Source: Clostridiales bacterium UBA3259 (GTDB taxonomy: Bacteria > Bacillota_A > Clostridia > Oscillospirales > Oscillospiraceae). From it: a stretch of 46,690 nucleotides of DNA. Where the stretch lies: assembly GCA_002362625.1 (NCBI GenBank), contig DEUP01000010.1:1-46690 (forward strand), read 5' to 3'. Below, in pieces: positions 15,289-23,146 of the stretch. The position numbers and the translations under genes were made by a program. Below the pieces are notes generated by a model. It saw nothing but the letters and a program-made list of their open reading frames with translations, searched no databases and was not told the DNA's origin. Each line of letters begins with the position of its first letter. Position 1 is the first letter of the stretch.

Positions 15289-16343
15289 AGAAATCGTTAG
15301 CTGGGGATTTCCTGATTTATGACAAATCCTCAAACTCTTACCGCGCAGATCCGGAACAGATCGTCCGGGATGATGTGGAAAAGCATTATTGGCGCAACGT
15401 TGCCAGATCCGTTGCCAAGGACTGGCGGCTGTACCTGATGCTGGTTCCCATGATTCTGGTGTTCCTGTTCTGGAGATACTTCCCCATGTATGAGCTGCTG
15501 CGCTGCTTCAAGGTCAATGACGAGGTCAAACCTGTGGCGGATCAGTTCTTTATGGGCTTCTCCAACTTTAAGAAGCTGCTGGCCGGCAAGGAGGCCATGT
15601 CCACCGAGTTCTGGCGGGCGCTGCGCAACACCTTCCTCTTAAGCTTCTACGGTCTGTGCTTCGGCTTCCCTGTACCCATTATCCTGGCTCTGTTCTTTAA
15701 CGAGATCAAGTCCAACCTCCTTCGCTCCGTTTACCAGGTTCTCACCTACCTGCCCAAGTTCATCTCCACCGTCGTTATGACGTCCCTCGTTACCATGCTG
15801 GTCAAGCAGGGCTCCCTGACCTCCTCCATGGGCATTCTGTCCCAGGCGCTGATGGGCATGGGTGCGATTGGGGAAGAGGTAGCCAACGCGGGTCTTCTGA
15901 ATAACCCTGCTTTCTTCCGTTCCATTTACAACATCAGCGGCATCTGGGAAACCGCGGGCTATGACAGCATCGTCTTCTTTGCCGCCATCATCGCCATCTC
16001 TCCCACCAGCTATGAGGCCGCTCAGATTGACGGCGCGGGCAAGATGGCCCAGATGAAGTACGTTGTCCTGCCCAGCATTCTGTCCACCGTGGTCATTATG
16101 CTGATCACCCGGATCGGCTCTCTGCTCCAGATCGGCTACGAAAAGGTATTGCTGCTGTACAATACCAACATCTATGTCACCGCCGACGTGGTTTCCACCT
16201 TCGCCCAGCGCTACGGCATGGGCCAGGCCGGTCAGACCGGTATCGCCGCCGCCGCGGAAATGATGAGCAACGTTGTGGGTATGCTGCTGGTCATCGGCGC
16301 CAATACCATTGCCCGAAAAGCCTCGGATGTGTCGCTGTACTAA
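15285..16343 (+). CDS. Sugar ABC transporter permease, LplB type
   Basis: This 352-residue permease begins at TTG 15285, overlapping the preceding stop, with GGGAGAG as ribosome site; the next in-frame ATG lies within the first membrane helix. A 50-residue cytoplasmic N-terminus precedes helix 1 (LYLMLVPMILVFLFW). The EAA loop reads SYEAAQIDGAGKMAQMKYVV, near residues 242-261. Six helices in total are expected. It pairs with the LplC-type protein encoded 12 bases downstream. Given the GH28, GH105 and KduD genes in the same operon, oligogalacturonides or rhamnogalacturonan oligomers are the likely cargo (inference). Confidence 0.93.
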   Translation: MKKSLAGDFLIYDKSSNSYRADPEQIVRDDVEKHYWRNVARSVAKDWRLYLMLVPMILVFLFWRYFPMYELLRCFKVNDEVKPVADQFFMGFSNFKKLLAGKEAMSTEFWRALRNTFLLSFYGLCFGFPVPIILALFFNEIKSNLLRSVYQVLTYLPKFISTVVMTSLVTMLVKQGSLTSSMGILSQALMGMGAIGEEVANAGLLNNPAFFRSIYNISGIWETAGYDSIVFFAAIIAISPTSYEAAQIDGAGKMAQMKYVVLPSILSTVVIMLITRIGSLLQIGYEKVLLLYNTNIYVTADVVSTFAQRYGMGQAGQTGIAAAAEMMSNVVGMLLVIGANTIARKASDVSLY

Positions 16344-16355
16344 GGGGGAGCACGT

Positions 16356-17246
16356 ATGAAAAGAAAGCTTGAGATTTCCGAACTGATCTTCAAGATCGTC
16401 AGCTATACCCTGCTGACCATGTTCGCCCTGTGCTGCCTGTACCCCTTCGTTTACACCATCTCCGCCGCCCTCTCCGGCCGCCACGCCGTGGACTACAGCC
16501 AGGTGGTGCTGCTGCCCAAGGACATCCAGTTCGACGCCTTCAAGGAAATGTTCAGCAACAACATGTTCTGGAACGCCTACGCCAACACCCTGTTCCTGAC
16601 GGTTTACGGCACCATCTGGTGCATGTTCGTTTCCATCCTGGGCGCCTACGCCCTGAGCAAAAAGCGGCTGCTGTTCCGCCGGTTCTTCAACTTCTTCCTG
16701 GTGTTCACCATGTGGTTCTCCGCGGGCATCATTCCTCAGTACTTAAACTACCTGGACACCAAGGAAGTCTTCAATGCCATGGGCATTATGGACGACAAAT
16801 GGCTGGTGGTCATCGCCATGGGCATGGCAGCCATGAACATCATCCTTCTGCGCAACGCCTTTGAGGGCGTGCCCTCCGACATTGAGGAAGCCGCCGTGGT
16901 GGACGGCGCTACCGAGTTCCAGGTGCTCAGCAGGGTCTACATCCCCATGAGCAAGTCCACCATCGCCACCGTTGCCCTGTTCTTTGCCATCTCCCGCTGG
17001 AACGGCTACTTCTGGGCACGGCAGATGATTTCCAACTCCAACGAGCATCCCCTGCAGGTTTTCATCCGGCTGAAGCTGGAGGAGTACACCGATCCCGAGT
17101 TCATCGCCGGCTGGAACAAGCCCTACGCCTCCGACTCCGTGATCTATGCCCTGATCGTCTGCTCCATCGTTCCCATTCTGGTGATCTATCCCTTCATTCA
17201 GAAGTACTTCGCCAAGGGCGTCAACGTGGGCGGCGTGAAGGAATAA
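16356..17246 (+). CDS. Carbohydrate ABC transporter permease, LplC type
   Basis: This 296-residue permease has six predicted helices, the first at about residues 12-36. The EAA loop is EEAAVVDGATEFQVLSRVYI, near residues 174-193, and the end (IVPILVIYPFIQKYFAKG then VNVGGVKE) is the LplC hallmark. It forms the channel with the protein at 15285. The closest relative in the window is the permease at 124, so the two sugar importers are of the same class but clearly separate copies. RBS is GGGGGAG. The binding-protein gene follows after 67 bases. Confidence 0.94.
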   Translation: MKRKLEISELIFKIVSYTLLTMFALCCLYPFVYTISAALSGRHAVDYSQVVLLPKDIQFDAFKEMFSNNMFWNAYANTLFLTVYGTIWCMFVSILGAYALSKKRLLFRRFFNFFLVFTMWFSAGIIPQYLNYLDTKEVFNAMGIMDDKWLVVIAMGMAAMNIILLRNAFEGVPSDIEEAAVVDGATEFQVLSRVYIPMSKSTIATVALFFAISRWNGYFWARQMISNSNEHPLQVFIRLKLEEYTDPEFIAGWNKPYASDSVIYALIVCSIVPILVIYPFIQKYFAKGVNVGGVKE

Positions 17247-17313
17247 CCAACTTATATCTAATCCGGACTTCCGGATGAAGATACCGAATTTATTTAAGAA
17301 GGAGAAACGCAAA

Positions 17314-19452
17314 ATGAAAAAGCTCATTTCCGCTGTGCTGGTGCTGACCATGATCGTCGCCTGCTTCGCAGGCTGCGGCAAGTCTCTGCCCCAGACCACC
17401 ACTCCCGCGGCTCCCGCAGCCACCGACGCTGCCCCAGCCGCCACCGAAGCCACCGAGGCCGCCAAGGAGCTGTCCTTTGCCCAGGGCACCGTCCTGCGGA
17501 TGGCCACCGGCTACAACAGCAAGAAGACCGGTCTGTTCTTCGACGCGGAAGTCGCCGGAGAAGGCATTCAGCTGGCTGACGGCGTCACCTACCAGGCCGG
17601 CGACCTGAAGCCCACCTGGGTAGAGGTTCAGAACCGTCTGGGCATGGTCTTCGAGGACAAGTACCAGGGCAACTCCGCGCAGAAGGAGTTCGAGTACTGG
17701 AAGGATCGCCTGAACGAGGTTGACATGGTAGCGGGCAACGCCACCACCCTGAACGAGTACGGCGCCGCCGGTTCTCTGGTGAACATTGCCGAGTACCTGG
17801 ATCAGATGCCCAACTTCAAGGCTTACCTGGACGAGAACCCCATCGTCCGCCTGTCCATCACCGGCGACACCAAGACCGGCGCCATCTACTTCTCCCCCTA
17901 CTTTGACGGCGTGAACGACATCGAGCGTATGCCCCTGATGCGTACCGACTGGGTTCAGAAGCTGCTGGACGGTGAAGGCGAATTCACCGCCGAGAAGAGC
18001 GGCAAGACCAAGGCTCCCGTGTACGAGCCTTATATGCCCACCTCCGGCAAGGTCACCGTTGACGTTGTCACCCTGGACGGTAAGTCCACCGAGTCCGTTA
18101 CCAAGGACTACGACGCTGCCGGCAACATCGTGGCTCTCATGAACGAGGCCGGTTCCATGGACGGCGTGGCCGCTGTCAACATGCTGCGTACCTACATCGA
18201 TACCGCTTACAACGGCTACTACGGCACCACCCGTTCCAACCTGTTCGTCGGCCAGAACGCCGCCTGGGACGCTGACGAGCTGGTAGCTCTGCTGCGCTGC
18301 GTGGTTGCCAACGCCCAGACCCTCAACGGCACCGATTCCATCCAGGGCCTGTTCTCCCGTGAGGACGACAACAACCAGCGTCGTGTGGATATGTACCGGT
18401 TCGCCGGCACTCTGTTCGGCATCCGCGGTGTTGAATCCCGTCAGGAATGGCTGTATGTTGGCGCCGACGGTAAGCTCCACGACGCCCGTCAGAATCCCGA
18501 AACCTACAAGGCTCTTGAGCGTATGAACGCCATGGCTCAGGAGGGCCTGATCTCCAAGTCCTTCCTGGACAACTCCAAGGAGTCCTCCGCTACCATGCTG
18601 GAGAACGACCTGGGCTTCATGCACTACGACTACAACCAGACCCAGACCGTTTACAACGAAACCAAGCTCCAGGAGGGTGAAAAGTACATGGCCGTTATGG
18701 TGCCCGTTGCCCACTGGTATGACGGCTCCAACGATGCCGGCGTGTACATGCGCTTTACCGAATCCTGGCGCAGTGTCAAGACCGACGCCTGGGCCATCTC
18801 CAAGGCCGGTGTCGGCTCCGACGAGAACAAGCTCAACGCCGCTCTGAAGCTCATCGACTACGCCTACAGCGATGAAGGCATGATCCTCATGTCCTACGGC
18901 CCCGACGCTTTCATTAAGCAGGGCGAGACCTTCCTGTTCAACGGCAAGGAAATGCCCGTGATCGCCGACGCCACCTACGCTGAGCTGTGGGAGAAGGCCT
19001 CCGGCAACTACACCAACTACGCCCGTCAGTACCTGGGCTCCACCCTGAGCTTTGCCAAGAGCCAGGCCTTTGAGTATCAGTGCACCCACGAGGTCGGCAA
19101 GGAAGGCGCAGGCTACATCTCCAACGCCATCGGCCTTGGCACCATCAAGCATCCCGAACTTGCCCTGGCTGAGAACCCCTGGTACACCTCTATGCCCACC
19201 GTTCTGCCCAACACCACCGTTGAAAACGACATGATCAAGGGCTTCACCGAGCTGGGCAACGCCAACTTCGGCACCAGCAAGGATCAGGCCAACATCTTCG
19301 TGGATCAGATCGTCTCCGGCTACACCGTGGAGGGCGTGAAGGACGCCGAGTCCGCCGCCGCTAAGGTTACCAATGACTGGAACGGCCAGGCCTTCCTGGA
19401 TCTGAGACAGCAGGGCTACGACCGGCTGGTTGCCTTCTACAACGGCCTGTAA
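17314..19452 (+). CDS. Large sugar-binding lipoprotein of the pectin importer (712 residues)
   Basis: The N-terminal signal ends in a lipobox CFAGC with the lipidated cysteine at residue 21. An Ala/Thr/Pro-rich linker (residues about 27-50, TTTPAAPAATDAAPAATEAT) tethers the binding domain. The protein belongs to the long LplA-type CUT1 binding proteins but, at 712 residues, is about 150 longer than the paralogue at 1079. Repeated acidic and aromatic segments are seen, and the C-terminus (QQGYDRLVAFYNGL) is normal. ATG 17314 is used because AAGAAGGAG precedes it; an in-frame ATG at 17275 would spoil the signal. It is probably the receptor for pectic oligosaccharides, perhaps large or branched (inference). 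Confidence 0.92.
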   Translation: MKKLISAVLVLTMIVACFAGCGKSLPQTTTPAAPAATDAAPAATEATEAAKELSFAQGTVLRMATGYNSKKTGLFFDAEVAGEGIQLADGVTYQAGDLKPTWVEVQNRLGMVFEDKYQGNSAQKEFEYWKDRLNEVDMVAGNATTLNEYGAAGSLVNIAEYLDQMPNFKAYLDENPIVRLSITGDTKTGAIYFSPYFDGVNDIERMPLMRTDWVQKLLDGEGEFTAEKSGKTKAPVYEPYMPTSGKVTVDVVTLDGKSTESVTKDYDAAGNIVALMNEAGSMDGVAAVNMLRTYIDTAYNGYYGTTRSNLFVGQNAAWDADELVALLRCVVANAQTLNGTDSIQGLFSREDDNNQRRVDMYRFAGTLFGIRGVESRQEWLYVGADGKLHDARQNPETYKALERMNAMAQEGLISKSFLDNSKESSATMLENDLGFMHYDYNQTQTVYNETKLQEGEKYMAVMVPVAHWYDGSNDAGVYMRFTESWRSVKTDAWAISKAGVGSDENKLNAALKLIDYAYSDEGMILMSYGPDAFIKQGETFLFNGKEMPVIADATYAELWEKASGNYTNYARQYLGSTLSFAKSQAFEYQCTHEVGKEGAGYISNAIGLGTIKHPELALAENPWYTSMPTVLPNTTVENDMIKGFTELGNANFGTSKDQANIFVDQIVSGYTVEGVKDAESAAAKVTNDWNGQAFLDLRQQGYDRLVAFYNGL

Positions 19453-19504
19453 GCAAACCGCCCCTTCACCCCGGCACATTTCCTGCAAAGCGTCTGAAAA
19501 CTTT

Positions 19505-19638
19505 CCCGGGCCTTCCCCGGAAGGCCCGGGTGCCATCTGAACGTGCAGCGGCTTTGGTTTCGGCCACTGCCGCCGCGCCGGAGAAACCTTTACCACATTT
19601 GTTAAATCGCCAAGGCTCAGGGGAGCGTCCCTCCCCTG
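19505..19638 (+). other. Two hairpins after the binding-protein gene
   Basis: CCCGGGCCTTCC (19505-19516) pairs with GGAAGGCCCGGG (19519-19530), a perfect 12-bp arm pair. CAGGGGAG (19618-19625) pairs with CTCCCCTG (19631-19638). Neither has a T-run. They probably protect the binding-protein message or reduce read-through into the membrane-protein genes. The same arrangement follows the binding-protein gene at 1079. Confidence 0.6.
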
Positions 19639-19669
19639 ATAGGCCCGGCATTTGACGCGGGAGGTCATT

Positions 19670-20266
19670 ATGTATAAAAAACAGCTGGGTTTCCAAAAAA
19701 TCGCCTGTCTTCTGGCAGTCGTCACCTCCGCAGTCTGGTTCATCTACAGTCTGGGCATGATTACCGATATCTATGACGCGTTGTACTTTACCATGCTGGA
19801 TCCGGATGACCTGACATCTACCCTGGTGGAGGGATCCATTCTTTACTATGACATGCAGGGCTTTAACAAGCTGCTGCTGTATGCCGCCATTGCTCTGATC
19901 CTGCTGAGCTGCCTGCTCTATCTCACCAATACCAATGTCCGCAGAAAATATTACATCGGCAATTACGTGGCCGTGGGTCTGTACAGCGTTACCTCCCTGG
20001 CCGTGATGATCTGGTCTCACATTGAGATTTCCGCTTTTAAAACGCAATTCCTGACGACGGTGGACTTTGAGGCCCTGCTGAAGTGGTCCCAGTCTCTGCC
20101 CTCTATCAAATATACGGAGTCTACCTTCCTGCTGGATCTGCACTACCTGGTGGCAGGCCTGGCTCTGGTTTCCGTGGTGCTCATGGTAATCAACGTATAC
20201 TGGAAGGTCAAGGTCATGGGCGAGGAGAAGGCTCTCATCGCCGGCGGAAAGGAGGTCACTGTATGA
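19670..20266 (+). CDS. Four-helix membrane protein of unknown function (importer-associated, A)
   Basis: This 198-residue protein has helices at about residues 9-32, 69-90, 99-124 and 159-184. An acidic loop after helix 1 (residues 33-68, TDIYDALYFTMLDPDDL) and another near 128-158 should be exposed on the outer side. The basic C-terminal tail is cytoplasmic. I do not recognise the family. It starts at ATG 19670 (GGGAGGT site), and its stop overlaps the start of the next membrane-protein gene (ATGA), so the two are coupled and probably work as a pair. Its place between the binding protein and the ATPase suggests an accessory importer subunit. Function is unknown. Confidence 0.8.
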   Translation: MYKKQLGFQKIACLLAVVTSAVWFIYSLGMITDIYDALYFTMLDPDDLTSTLVEGSILYYDMQGFNKLLLYAAIALILLSCLLYLTNTNVRRKYYIGNYVAVGLYSVTSLAVMIWSHIEISAFKTQFLTTVDFEALLKWSQSLPSIKYTESTFLLDLHYLVAGLALVSVVLMVINVYWKVKVMGEEKALIAGGKEVTV

Positions 20267-20769
20267 CACAGACACAGGATGTGGAAAAGATCAAACTGGA
20301 TCGCATGCGTTATACCAAGGACAAGACCTCTTCCAACCTGATCCTCCTTGCCATCGTGCTGGACTGTCTGTACTTTGTCAGCATTTATCAGTCCGACGTA
20401 GGCTCCTACTACTATAACTGGGTTATCGGCGCTTCCGTTGTGTATAATCTTCTGTTCCTGCTCACCGCCTTCCTGGCCTCTGAGGAGGTCAAGACCCGCA
20501 AGGGCGGCTTCACCGTGACGCTGCTGGTCATTGGCGCGATGCAGTTTGTCCGGATGTTCTGCCTGCCCGCCAAGGCCCACGCCGCCGCCGTGGAAATCGC
20601 CGGCGTGCCTACCCAGGTTATGGGCAGCGGTCAGTATACCTATGTAATGGTCTGCCTAGCCCTGTCCGGTCTGTGCTGCATCGTCGCCGGTATTACCAGC
20701 TACTTAAACAGCAAGAAGCTGGCCCAGTACATGGCAACCATTGATCTGAACGTAGAGAGGGTGGACTAA
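20263..20769 (+). CDS. Four-helix membrane protein of unknown function (importer-associated, B)
   Basis: This 168-residue protein has a polar, charged N-terminus (TQDVEKIKLDRMRYTKDKT), then helices at about 24-42, 50-70, 79-98 and 121-143, and a short tail. ATG 20263 overlaps the previous stop and follows AAGGAGG. The stop is 1 base before the ATPase start, so A, B and the ATPase form a tight block. It is similar in size and layout to protein A and to proteins C and D, but by eye I see no strong sequence similarity. No catalytic or binding motif is visible. An adaptor or extra membrane subunit of the ABC importer is one possibility. Confidence 0.8.
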   Translation: MTQTQDVEKIKLDRMRYTKDKTSSNLILLAIVLDCLYFVSIYQSDVGSYYYNWVIGASVVYNLLFLLTAFLASEEVKTRKGGFTVTLLVIGAMQFVRMFCLPAKAHAAAVEIAGVPTQVMGSGQYTYVMVCLALSGLCCIVAGITSYLNSKKLAQYMATIDLNVERVD

Positions 20770-20770
20770 T

Positions 20771-21850
20771 ATGGCAGAACTGAGTTTACAGCATTTAGAG
20801 AAAGTTTATGACAACGATGTTCAGGCCGTATTTGACTTCAACCTGGATGTCAAGGACGGCGAGCTGATTGTTCTGGTGGGCCCCTCCGGCTGCGGCAAAT
20901 CCACCACATTGCGTATGGTTGCGGGCCTTGAGGACATCACCCGGGGCAAAATGCTCTTAAACGGCAAGGATGTCACGGATGCCCCGGCAAAGGATCGGGA
21001 CATCGCCATGGTGTTCCAGAACTACGCTCTCTATGGCCACATGACCATTTATGAGAACATGGCCTTCTCCCTGACCCTGCGGAAGGAGGATCCCAATGTG
21101 ATCCATACCAAGGTTTTGGCCGCCGCTGAGGTGCTGGGTCTGACCCAGCAGCTGAACAAGAAGCCCTCTCAGCTCTCCGGCGGTCAGCGCCAGCGTGTTG
21201 CCATGGGCCGAAGCATTGTCCGCAACCCTCAGCTGTTCCTGTTTGACGAGCCCCTTTCTAACCTGGACGCCAAACTCCGCAGCGCCACCCGCCGGGAGAT
21301 TCTGCTGCTTCACAAGCGGCTGGGCGCTACCATGCTCTACGTTACCCACGACCAGACCGAGGCTCTGACCCTGGCTGACCGGATTGTGTGTATGTCCATG
21401 GGCCATGTCCAGCAGATCGGCACACCCCTGGAGCTGTACGATCAGCCCGCGAACCTGTTTGTGGCCGGCTTCATCGGCCTGCCGCCCATGAACTTCATAG
21501 ACGCCAGAGTGGATGGAGACAAGCTGGTCACCAAGCACTTCAGCCTCGCCATGAACGATGGGGAAAAGAAGGCCCTGGCTTCCTACAACGGCAAGGAGAT
21601 CGTGCTGGGCATCCGTCCCGAAAATACCAGTGTTGGCAATGATTTCCAGATGAAGGTCACCTCCAACGAAAACCTGGGTATGAACACCCTGGTTCACGGC
21701 CATCTGGGCGCTGACGGCAAGGGTGAGCGGATCACCTGTAAGCTCACCGGCTGGTGTGATTATAAGCCCGGAGACGTGGTTTCCATTTCCATCACCAAGA
21801 AGCACTTCTTTGACAAGGAAACCACCGCCGCCATTAAAATGGAGGGTTAA
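20771..21850 (+). CDS. Sugar ABC transporter ATP-binding protein, UgpC/MsmX type (first copy)
   Basis: This 359-residue CUT1 ATPase has Walker A GPSGCGKST (37-45), Q-loop VFQNYALYGHMTIYEN, signature LSGGQRQR (135-142), Walker B LFLFDEPLSNLDA (155-167) and switch H193 in YVTHDQTEA. The C-terminal 110 residues form the regulatory OB/TOBE domain, with the motif LGIRPENTSV. The sequence ALYGHMTIYEN differs from the usual ALYPHMSVYDN, so it is somewhat divergent. It would energise the permeases at 15285 and 16356 and may also serve the ATPase-less locus at 1-5347, since such ATPases are known to be shared. A second full ATPase is at 23147, which raises the possibility of a heterodimer. Confidence 0.95.
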   Translation: MAELSLQHLEKVYDNDVQAVFDFNLDVKDGELIVLVGPSGCGKSTTLRMVAGLEDITRGKMLLNGKDVTDAPAKDRDIAMVFQNYALYGHMTIYENMAFSLTLRKEDPNVIHTKVLAAAEVLGLTQQLNKKPSQLSGGQRQRVAMGRSIVRNPQLFLFDEPLSNLDAKLRSATRREILLLHKRLGATMLYVTHDQTEALTLADRIVCMSMGHVQQIGTPLELYDQPANLFVAGFIGLPPMNFIDARVDGDKLVTKHFSLAMNDGEKKALASYNGKEIVLGIRPENTSVGNDFQMKVTSNENLGMNTLVHGHLGADGKGERITCKLTGWCDYKPGDVVSISITKKHFFDKETTAAIKMEG

Positions 21851-21852
21851 TC

Positions 21853-22395
21853 ATGCAGAAAATCAAGGATTTTTTCCGTAAGTTCATCGTTTCCCTGAAG
21901 CGCAATACCTCCATCATTCCCATGGCGGTGCTGGTAATCGCGTTTCTGGTGTTTTCCCTGAACCTGACGGATTTCTCTGACACCACCGCCAAAATTCAGG
22001 GCAGCGGCATGGGCCTGGCGGAATTTACCATTATGCTGCTGAGCCTGCTGAGCATTGTGTGCCTGATGAACGCCTTCCCCCGTCGCAAGAAGCCCAATCT
22101 GCCCATGATCATCGTCATGTTTGTCATGTTCGCTGTGATGATCTTCTGCGATATTCACTACCGCAATGCCATCTGGGCCGCGGCTACCCGTCCCGATAAT
22201 CCCATTATCCTGGACGCCAACACCGCCTACATCACCAGCGCTTACGGCCTGCTTCAGACCCATATGATCCTCATTGTGATCACCGCCGTGCTGGTGGCTA
22301 CCCTGCCCATCTACAGCAAGTGGATCAAGAAGATCAACACCACCGTGGAGATCGAGGACAATGGCTCCATGGATGCCATCGAGATCACCGAATAA
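21853..22395 (+). CDS. Four-helix membrane protein of unknown function (importer-associated, C)
   Basis: This 180-residue protein opens with a basic amphipathic segment (QKIKDFFRKFIVSLKRN), followed by helices at about 20-40, 55-74, 81-100 and 136-157, and an acidic C-terminal tail (EIEDNGSMDAIEITE). A loop between helices 3 and 4 (about 101-135) is the largest outside segment. The start lies 2 bases after the ATPase stop, so it is translated with it. I do not recognise the family. The pair C-D repeats the plan of A-B: two small four-helix proteins before an ATPase. Function is unknown. Confidence 0.8.
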   Translation: MQKIKDFFRKFIVSLKRNTSIIPMAVLVIAFLVFSLNLTDFSDTTAKIQGSGMGLAEFTIMLLSLLSIVCLMNAFPRRKKPNLPMIIVMFVMFAVMIFCDIHYRNAIWAAATRPDNPIILDANTAYITSAYGLLQTHMILIVITAVLVATLPIYSKWIKKINTTVEIEDNGSMDAIEITE

Positions 22396-22422
22396 TAAAT
22401 CCGAAATACAGGCGGGCATCCT

Positions 22423-23058
22423 ATGAGCAAACAACCTTTCGATCCCAAAAAACCAGACAAGCAGCGAAACTACGAGCTGAAAAGCGACGCGGTGGACGCC
22501 CTTGTGGGCGCCGATAACGGGGAAGCGCCCCAGTATTCCAAGGAGGAGCTCGGCAAATACCGCACTCACCGGAGCATAGAGCTTCCGGAGCTGGTAAAAG
22601 TCCTGATCCTCAAGGCCTGGTTCCCCGGCGCGGTATGTTACTTCATTCTGTGGGGTCTGGGGGCCTACGTTTCCAGCAACCTGGACATGCTCTTTATCGT
22701 GGGCGTGGTGCTGGGCATGGTCACGGATCTTCTGACCAACAATATTCTGCGGTTTATGGAAAAAACACCTGGAGAAAACAATCGCTGGATGCTGGTGACC
22801 CATAAAGGTATGGTGGGATTCGGGCTAAATCTCCTGTGCTCCATGGTCATCGTGCTGTGCGTGTTCTTCCTCTATGAGTATATAAACCGCCTGGCCGCTC
22901 TGGTGACCGGGGATCCCAGCCAGGTGTTCCTGGGTGTGGAACCGTTCTTCTACGGCGTGTTCTGCATGGGCTTTGACATGCTCTTCCTGGGAATCAAGCA
23001 CCTGCTTACCGCGATTTTCCGGGATGCCAAGGCATCCGCCCGGGACGGAAAGCAATAA
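22423..23058 (+). CDS. Four-helix membrane protein of unknown function (importer-associated, D)
   Basis: The 211-residue protein has a polar N-terminal domain of about 60 residues (SKQPFDPKKPDKQRNYELKS, then acidic). Helices follow at about 63-85, 88-108, 129-153 and 168-190, and the tail is basic. The N-terminal domain is the longest soluble part of the four accessory proteins and could be a contact site for the ATPase or another partner. It begins 27 bases after gene C and ends 88 bases before the second ATPase. An RBS is weak (no clear AGGAGG), so translation may depend on gene C. I do not recognise the family. Confidence 0.78.
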   Translation: MSKQPFDPKKPDKQRNYELKSDAVDALVGADNGEAPQYSKEELGKYRTHRSIELPELVKVLILKAWFPGAVCYFILWGLGAYVSSNLDMLFIVGVVLGMVTDLLTNNILRFMEKTPGENNRWMLVTHKGMVGFGLNLLCSMVIVLCVFFLYEYINRLAALVTGDPSQVFLGVEPFFYGVFCMGFDMLFLGIKHLLTAIFRDAKASARDGKQ

Positions 23059-23146
23059 AGGGAGAGGCCCCGGGGAACGCCGGATTTTCACCGGAATTTT
23101 CCGGCCCCATAGAGATTATCGACTTGAAATAAAGGAGCATCGGAAT

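Noticed and set aside
17290..19743. An 817-codon frame on the minus strand opposite the large binding protein
   Set aside because: Rich in Val, Gly and His with no domain; a shadow of codon bias, as at 1130-2812, 5939-7033 and 8642-10636.
20083..20262. Longer start for membrane protein B
   Set aside because: The extra residues lie inside gene A in another frame; ATG 20263 overlaps the gene A stop and has AAGGAGG.
22934..23146. N-terminal extension of the second UgpC-type ATPase
   Set aside because: It overlaps gene D in another frame and is not related to ABC ATPases; ATG 23147 has a good AAAGGAG site.
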